A DNA stretch of 10,764 nt from an uncultured Eubacteriales bacterium. Its GTDB lineage: Bacteria > Bacillota > Clostridia > Peptostreptococcales > Anaerovoracaceae. The notes beneath the pieces were generated by a model, which worked only from the letters and a program-made list of their open reading frames with translations, was not told where the DNA came from and ran no database searches. The stretch is from contig CADBRY010000135.1 of the NCBI GenBank assembly GCA_902797195.1, forward strand, positions 1 to 10,764, read 5' to 3'. Positions within the stretch are counted from its first letter, which is position 1. Each line of letters begins with the position of its first letter. Shown here in pieces: positions 6,742 to 10,764 of the stretch. A program made the translations under genes and the position numbers.

Positions 6742-7536
6742 ATGCCAATGAGCGAAGAAATCATAGTGGCGGCGACGCAGAACAGGCACAAGATCAGAGA
6801 AATCGAGGCCATAACGGCTAAATACGGCATGAAGATAATCGGACGGGATGATGCCGGGATTCCTGATGTGGAGATAGTCGAGGACGGGGATTCTTTTGAA
6901 GAAAACTCGTACAAAAAGGCTTATGAGATAATGAAGCTCTGCGGGCGCCCGACCATAGCAGATGATTCGGGCCTTGAGGTGGACTGCCTGGGAGGAGCTC
7001 CGGGCATTTTTTCCGCGCGGTTTGCGGATATGGAAGGGTATCCGGCGGCGGAAGACATGAAGGACGGGGCAGGATACGGCGAAGACCCGGTGGGCAGAAC
7101 TGAAGCGGACTCTGCGGCGGCCGTAACTGGTGCGGACCCGGAGACGCCCGCGGATCTCGCGGCACTCACAGACCCGGCGGGCGCCGATGGCATCGACAAA
7201 GACAACAACCGAAAGCTGATCAGGCTGATCTCAAATGTCCCCTACGAAAAAAGAACTGCCCGATTCGTATCGGTGATCACCATGGTTTTCCCCGACGGAG
7301 AGACCCTTGTGGCAAGGGGCACCGTGGAAGGCCATCTTATGCTGGAAGAAGTGGGAGAAGAAGGCTTTGGATATGATCCCATGTTCGTGCCTGAGGGCTA
7401 TGACAGGACTTTTGGGCAGATCCCCCCTGAGATAAAAAATCAGATAAGCCACAGATCAAGGGCTCTTAAAAAGCTTGAAGAGTTGCTTTTGCATAAGGGG
7501 GAAAAGGCAACTGACGTTTCGGAGAGCAAGGAATGA
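6742..7536 (+). CDS. rdgB: XTP/dITP diphosphatase (RdgB/HAM1 family) with an inserted segment
   Basis: It hydrolyses non-canonical purine nucleotides (dITP, ITP, XTP) to monophosphates, cleaning the nucleotide pool. Seen: VAATQNRHKIREI (9-21) at the substrate-binding N-terminus, ADDSGLEVD (73-81) with the catalytic acidic residues, GGAPGIFSARFA (84-95), RTARF (171-175), GEEGFGYDPMFVP (205-217) and SHRSRAL (236-242). The length is 264 aa against about 195-205 for the family. The extra comes from a 50-55-residue Ala/Asp/Gly/Pro/Thr-rich insert (about 96-150, bases 7027-7191) placed between SARFA and DKDNNRKL, plus a short charged tail. The frame is intact across the insert. Start: ATG 6742 with AAAGGGA just upstream; ATG 6748 is an in-frame alternative. 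Its last bases overlap the next gene as ATGA, so translation is probably coupled. Confidence 0.96.
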   Translation: MPMSEEIIVAATQNRHKIREIEAITAKYGMKIIGRDDAGIPDVEIVEDGDSFEENSYKKAYEIMKLCGRPTIADDSGLEVDCLGGAPGIFSARFADMEGYPAAEDMKDGAGYGEDPVGRTEADSAAAVTGADPETPADLAALTDPAGADGIDKDNNRKLIRLISNVPYEKRTARFVSVITMVFPDGETLVARGTVEGHLMLEEVGEEGFGYDPMFVPEGYDRTFGQIPPEIKNQISHRSRALKKLEELLLHKGEKATDVSESKE

Positions 7537-8675
7537 AGACCCTTAAGGATCGCATAATAAGAATGTTCATAATGGGATTCAGGCAGTTGCAGGATCCCTA
7601 TTATCAGGGATTTGCGGCACAGATCTCATTTTATCTGATGCTGTCCATCGTGCCTATTTTCATTCTAATCGCCCAGCTTCTGGGTGTGTTCAACATAAGT
7701 GTGGAAACGGCGCTGACAGTCTTTGAAGAGTACACGGGGAAACAGGTTTCCCAGATGATGAGCGGACTGTTCAGATTTTCCTCACTTGGTTTTGGTAATG
7801 TAGTATTTCTTGTTATCGCTTTCTGGGCCGGATCCAGAGCGTCCTTCGCACTAACAAGGATCGCAAACTACACCCTCACAGAAGGTGACAGCACGGGAAG
7901 GAATTTCTTCGTTGAGAGAGTCCGGGCTGTAAAAACAATGTTCACCACCGTGATAACCGTTGTCTTTTCAATAGTAATACTCTGTTACGGAAAGTTCATT
8001 CTTTCAAGCGTGCTGTCCCTCTTCGGGCAGGACCCCACAGAGTACGTGGACAGCGCCTGGCTGTGGCTGAGATGGCCATTGGGATTCTTCCTGTTTTTCG
8101 CCATGATCAGCTACAACCTTTATATTATCCCTACAAAGAGGCGGCCCTACCGCACCGTTATTCCCGGATCGCTGTTTGCGGCTCTGGGCATGTTGGTTGT
8201 TACGGCGGGGTATTCATTCTACACCAGCTCACTGGCAAACTACGACATAGTCTACGGTGCGCTTTCCTCAGTGGTAGCTCTCCTGATCTGGTTCTTCCTG
8301 CTTGCGTGGGTCTTGTGCCTGGCGGTGCTGTTCAACAAGGTCTGGGTCGACACAGCCGAGCCATTCTCCAAGCATAAACCTCCCGAGCATCTTGCAAAGT
8401 CAAAGGAGCTTTCGGAGCGGGAACATCATGAGCCCAGCAAGTTTGACATCGATCCCGAGGAGGTGCGCCTGGAGACCATAAAAGACATTATCATCGGCGA
8501 GCATCATGAGGATGATAAAAATCCTGATGACTCCACGGTTGTGGAGGCTGTTGCCGATGCGATCGTGCCCGGGCCCCTTCAGAAACGGCTGAAGATCGGC
8601 AGGCCCAAGTATGCCAAACAGCAGGACCTCAAAGAGAAACTAAAAAAAGAACGGGAGGATGAATCCTCCCGCTAG
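7533..8675 (+). CDS. YihY/UPF0761-family inner-membrane protein with a long charged C-terminal tail
   Basis: This is an integral membrane protein of the YihY/BrkB family (formerly mislabelled ribonuclease BN), whose biochemical role is not settled. Seen: an amphipathic N-terminus with QGFAAQISFYLMLSIVPI (25-41), the family signature around the first membrane helix. About six membrane segments follow, near 33-52, 86-104, 136-160, 180-199, 208-230 and 243-266. Residues 272-380 form a hydrophilic His/Glu/Lys-rich cytoplasmic tail (SEREHHEPS, GEHHEDDKN, then a Lys-rich end), which is long for the family. Start: ATG overlaps the rdgB stop by four bases, so it is co-transcribed with and likely coupled to rdgB. 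The last codons contain the hairpin that serves as terminator for the opposing SEC-C gene. Confidence 0.93.
   Translation: MKTLKDRIIRMFIMGFRQLQDPYYQGFAAQISFYLMLSIVPIFILIAQLLGVFNISVETALTVFEEYTGKQVSQMMSGLFRFSSLGFGNVVFLVIAFWAGSRASFALTRIANYTLTEGDSTGRNFFVERVRAVKTMFTTVITVVFSIVILCYGKFILSSVLSLFGQDPTEYVDSAWLWLRWPLGFFLFFAMISYNLYIIPTKRRPYRTVIPGSLFAALGMLVVTAGYSFYTSSLANYDIVYGALSSVVALLIWFFLLAWVLCLAVLFNKVWVDTAEPFSKHKPPEHLAKSKELSEREHHEPSKFDIDPEEVRLETIKDIIIGEHHEDDKNPDDSTVVEAVADAIVPGPLQKRLKIGRPKYAKQQDLKEKLKKEREDESSR
8641..8671 (-). terminator. Minus-strand terminator inside the end of the YihY-family gene
   Basis: The perfect 8-bp stem CGGGAGGA (8652-8659) / TCCTCCCG (8664-8671) has the loop TGAA. On the minus strand it is followed by TTCTTTTTTTA (complement of 8641-8651). 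It therefore terminates the hom/SEC-C transcript, whose last stop is at 8718. On the plus strand no T run follows, so it is a poor terminator for the YihY-family gene in which it lies. Confidence 0.85.
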
Positions 8676-8717
8676 TAGCTCGTTCACCGGCCGCACTCGG
8701 TTGCCGCCACACCGCCG

Positions 8718-9215
8718 TTACCGGCCGCAGCAGTGCTTGTATTTCTTGCCACTGCCGCATGGGCAGGGATCATTTCTTCCCACCTTTGGACTCTCTCTGC
8801 GGACAGTTCTTGACTGCTTGAATTCCTTGACTATTTCCACGATCTTTTCTTCGCCGAGAACATCATTCCACTGCTCAAGACCATAGAGGTGATCGGCATC
8901 TGCTTTCAGCATGTTGTAGAAAAGTGTCTCAGGAACGATCTTCAGGTGGACCTGGCTTTCCTCGTCCCAATCAGCCAGATCATTTTTTTCTTCTATACTG
9001 TCGTTGACTCCATCCAGGAATCCCATGAAGATAACAGGGCGGACATCATACTTTGCCGCCAGCTCTCCAAGAGTTCCATCCATAGGTTTTTCAGGATCGC
9101 TTAGAATGTCGCTGTAGATCTTGATCTCAGCATCACTGTACTCTTTCCAAAATTCTTCAAAGGTGTCCTGTGACTGGTTCTCCAGAAGTTTTGTCCATTC
9201 TTTTAAAAGTGTCAT
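8718..9215 (-). CDS. SEC-C zinc-motif protein of unknown function
   Basis: This 165-aa, mostly acidic, probably cytoplasmic protein has no signal peptide or membrane segment. The last 20 residues are a textbook SEC-C motif, [19 protein letters not shown], with the metal ligands C151, C153, C162 and C163 (CxCx8CC). This motif was first seen at the end of SecA, where it binds zinc and contacts SecB or ribosomes; many stand-alone proteins also carry it. Residues 1-140 are helical and Glu/Asp-rich with no motif I can name. Start: ATG 9215 with AAGGAGA about 7 nt upstream. It begins 41 bp after the hom stop on the same strand and is probably co-transcribed with it; a functional link to homoserine synthesis is not evident. 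The terminator is at 8641-8671. Confidence 0.93.
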   Translation of the reverse strand: MTLLKEWTKLLENQSQDTFEEFWKEYSDAEIKIYSDILSDPEKPMDGTLGELAAKYDVRPVIFMGFLDGVNDSIEEKNDLADWDEESQVHLKIVPETLFYNMLKADADHLYGLEQWNDVLGEEKIVEIVKEFKQSRTVRRESPKVGRNDPCPCGSGKKYKHCCGR

Positions 9216-9256
9216 CGTTTTCTCCTTATTCCTTTATTTACAGCGTGGCGGCTGAG

Positions 9257-10225
9257 TTACATTGCCTTTACAATTTCAATAACATCTCCCATTACGGCGC
9301 TTCCCGTGGGGAGCGGACCTGCGCCGGGCCCGTAGAACATCAGGTTGCCGACCACATTTCCTTCAACAAAGACAGCGTTGTATTCTCTGTGGACGCCACC
9401 AAGTGGATGGGTCTCGATGATCCTCATGGGTCTGACTTCGTACTTGATCTCTCCGTCCTCCATGACCTCCGCGTAGGCGATGAGCTTGATCAGATTTCCG
9501 TCCTTCTTCGCGGCCTCGATGTCTTCCTTGGTGATATCCGTGATCCCTTTAGTGGGGATGTCGTCGGGATGGACGTAGTGGTTGAACATGAGCGCCATGA
9601 GTATGCTCAGTTTGTTGGCGGCGTCGATTCCCTCAACATCCGCGGTGGGGTCTGCCTCGGCGAAGCCTTTTTCCTGAGCGTCCTTAAGGACCTCTTCGTA
9701 TGGCAGTCCTTCAAGGGTCATCTTGTCCAGAATGTAGTTGGTCGTACCGTTTACGATTCCCAGGATTCGGGTGAATTTGTTGGCCCGAAGGCAGCTGGTA
9801 AGAGGAGTCAGCACAGGTATTCCGCCGCCTACGCTGGCCTCAAATCTCAGTGTTACGCCGTGGTCTTTGGCGGCTTTCATAAGCCTGTCGAAGTTGGCGG
9901 CAAGGGCAGCCTTGTTGGCGGTGACCACATGCTTGCCGCTGCAAAGTGCCCGCTCCATGAGGGTCGCTGCAGGCTCCACGCCGCCCAAAAGTTCAATAAC
10001 TATATGGATATCCGGATCCGAGAAAATTTCCTCAGCATCGGAGACAAATCTTTCCCTTGGCACATCGATGTCGCGGGGTCTGTCGATGTCTTTTTCGAGG
10101 ATCTTTGTGATCTGCACAGAAGCTCCTGCCGCCTCCTCGATTTCCCTGCGGTTAGTTTCCAGAACCTTATATGTTCCGGTCCCGATGTTTCCAAGTCCAA
10201 GAAGTCCGATATTAATCTGTTTCAA
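9257..10225 (-). CDS. hom: Homoserine dehydrogenase, short form without ACT domain
   Basis: It reduces L-aspartate-4-semialdehyde to L-homoserine with NAD(P)H, the branch step toward threonine and methionine. Seen: GLLGLGNIGTG (7-17) nucleotide fold, ELLGG (78-82), VTANKAAL with the active-site lysine (about 101-108), NGTTNYILDKM (159-169), AEADPTADVEGIDAANK (189-205) with catalytic acidic and lysine residues, and GPGAGPLPTGSAVMGD (299-314). The 322 aa end right after the catalytic fold; common bacterial forms of about 400-440 aa add a C-terminal ACT domain for threonine feedback. Start: I prefer TTG 10225, because GGAGG at 10234-10238 is 8 nt away and the product then begins MKQINIGLLGLG like its relatives. 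ATG 10231 is only 2 nt from that site. It is probably the first gene of a pair with the SEC-C gene. Confidence 0.96.
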   Translation of the reverse strand: MKQINIGLLGLGNIGTGTYKVLETNRREIEEAAGASVQITKILEKDIDRPRDIDVPRERFVSDAEEIFSDPDIHIVIELLGGVEPAATLMERALCSGKHVVTANKAALAANFDRLMKAAKDHGVTLRFEASVGGGIPVLTPLTSCLRANKFTRILGIVNGTTNYILDKMTLEGLPYEEVLKDAQEKGFAEADPTADVEGIDAANKLSILMALMFNHYVHPDDIPTKGITDITKEDIEAAKKDGNLIKLIAYAEVMEDGEIKYEVRPMRIIETHPLGGVHREYNAVFVEGNVVGNLMFYGPGAGPLPTGSAVMGDVIEIVKAM

Positions 10226-10353
10226 AATCATTACCTCCGTTATATACGAATGTTGCTTCTGTCCCGGGTGAACTGCAAGTTGTTTTCGCCGGGAATCTGC
10301 TGACCTACATAATTGTATAGGATTGTTGGAAAAAAATAAAGAGGAAAGGCAAC

Positions 10354-10526
10354 GAAGCCGGGGTGGGGTGGGTCGCCATGTTTGGGCTGCTGGGCGTAGG
10401 CAGTGAAGCCGGGCGGTCGCGGTGGGCCGCCTTGTTTGGCGCTCCAGAGTGCTGTGGTCGCTGTGATGGCGCTGCTGCGGCCGCTGCGATGGCGCTCCAG
10501 AGTGCTATAGCCGCCATATTTGGCAC
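10354..10526. repeat. Degenerate GC-rich direct repeats with a 16-bp near-palindrome
   Basis: GAAGCCGGG recurs at 10354 and 10405 (51 bp apart). A motif of the form CGCC(A/T)TRTTTGG occurs at 10374-10388, 10428-10443 and 10512-10526. GGCGCTCCAGAGTGCT occurs exactly twice, at 10438-10453 and 10491-10506 (53 bp apart). This 16-mer is itself an imperfect palindrome, with arms GGCGCTC and GAGTGCT pairing through two G-T positions. The pattern suggests decayed tandem copies of an element of about 50 bp. Confidence 0.7.
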
Positions 10527-10571
10527 TGGAAATATTTTACAATGTCCCGAATTGCGGAAAAATCGTTGATT

Positions 10572-10736
10572 TTGCACAAAGAAATGGAAAAATATTCCAT
10601 CAAAACCCTGAAAACACCAGAAATCATTGAGTAAATGGCCTGTTAGGCATCAAAAATTGTGCAATCTTGAACTGTTCCGGCTTTTTTTGCACAATGATTT
10701 TGTGCGATTTTTTCAAAATAGCCGATTTTCGCACAA
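10572..10736. repeat. Cluster of five TTGCACAA-type motifs in both orientations
   Basis: TTGCACAA occurs at 10572-10579 and 10687-10694. Its reverse complement TTGTGCAA is at 10657-10664. One-base variants TTGTGCGA (10700-10707) and TCGCACAA (10729-10736) form a perfect inverted pair. Five copies of an 8-mer within 165 bp is far above chance. Protein-binding sites or pieces of a dispersed repeat are the likely explanations. Confidence 0.7.
10687..10736. promoter_or_regulatory. Possible pair of mutually exclusive hairpins
   Basis: TTGTGCGA (10700-10707) can pair with the preceding TTGCACAA (10687-10694; 8 bp with one G-T, loop TGATT). That stem is followed on the plus strand by TTTTTTC, giving a terminator-like shape. 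It can instead pair perfectly with TCGCACAA (10729-10736). The alternatives resemble an attenuator, but any gene it would control on the plus strand lies beyond the window, so function is speculative. Confidence 0.35.
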
Positions 10737-10764
10737 TGACCAGATGGCAGTTGGAAGATTTGTC

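Larger units (their letters stand above)
10226..10764. other. Repeat-rich intergenic region upstream of hom
   Basis: No convincing coding region is seen in these ~540 bases. Nearest hom is its ribosome binding site (10234-10239), an inverted repeat TCCCGG/CCGGGA (10262-10267, 10289-10294), and a weak minus-strand -10 candidate TACAAT near 10313-10318 without a good -35. Positions about 10354-10530 are GC-rich and built of degenerate repeats. Positions about 10530-10764 are AT-rich and hold several short inverted repeats, including the perfect ATGGAA-AAATA-TTCCAT hairpin (10584-10600). The sharp change in base composition suggests two differently derived segments. No T-box is visible in the hom leader. 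Confidence 0.6.

Noticed and set aside
6742..7536. RdgB as a frameshifted or fused gene
   Set aside because: Both conserved halves are in the same frame with no stop or frame change across the insert, so it is an in-frame insertion.
8652..8671. Plus-strand terminator for the YihY-family gene
   Set aside because: On the plus strand the hairpin is followed by CTAGTAGCTCG with no T run; the U tract exists only on the minus strand.
8686..8729. Direct repeat ACCGGCCGCA (8686-8695 and 8720-8729)
   Set aside because: It is a short GC-rich 10-mer, one copy inside the end of the SEC-C gene; too little to claim a site.
9170..10303. Plus-strand open frame of 377 codons across hom
   Set aside because: It is antisense to hom, has no family resemblance and no convincing start, and is a shadow of the real gene.
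10305..10577. Overlapping small frames on both strands (10305-10577 minus, 10363-10569 plus) with Ala-rich products
   Set aside because: The composition only reflects the GC-rich repeats. No good ribosome binding site and no domain is visible; the plus frame needs a GTG start.

Overview
The window is an ordinary-looking chromosomal stretch of a moderately GC-rich anaerobic Bacillota, probably class Clostridia. The evidence is a classical T-box leader, strong GGAGG-type ribosome binding sites, TTG start usage, a one-step meso-diaminopimelate dehydrogenase, and short intrinsic terminators. The genus cannot be fixed from the sequence. No phage, transposon, CRISPR array or rRNA/tRNA gene is visible.

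Layout. Positions 1-240 hold a threonine T-box riboswitch (specifier ACC) that controls thrS (302-2356), which ends at a bidirectional terminator. A four-gene minus-strand block follows. Read in its direction of transcription it is: a CbbX/SpoVK-like AAA+ ATPase (6653-5058), meso-diaminopimelate dehydrogenase ddh (5031-4054), a D-2-hydroxyacid dehydrogenase (4030-3110), and, after a 27-bp triple tandem repeat, a small nitroreductase (2993-2451). The first three are separated by only 23-26 bp and look like one operon. A short divergent promoter region (6654-6741) separates this block from a plus-strand pair: rdgB (6742-7536) with an unusual inserted segment, then a YihY-family membrane protein (7533-8675) overlapping it by ATGA. 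Converging on that pair is a second minus-strand pair: homoserine dehydrogenase hom (10225-9257) and a SEC-C zinc-motif protein (9215-8718). Their terminator lies inside the end of the YihY gene.

The last ~530 bases, upstream of hom, contain no convincing gene but are dense in repeats: degenerate GC-rich ~50-bp units, two copies of a 16-bp near-palindrome, five TTGCACAA-like motifs in both orientations, and several perfect small hairpins.

Functionally the window leans toward aspartate-family metabolism. Hom supplies homoserine for threonine and methionine, ThrRS charges threonine under T-box control, and Ddh makes meso-diaminopimelate for lysine and peptidoglycan. RdgB is nucleotide-pool housekeeping. 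The parts least explained by known biology are the AAA+/ddh/hydroxyacid dehydrogenase operon, the 27-bp repeat across a stop codon, the RdgB insert, and the repeat-rich region upstream of hom. I see no clear evidence of a complete new system; these are leads.
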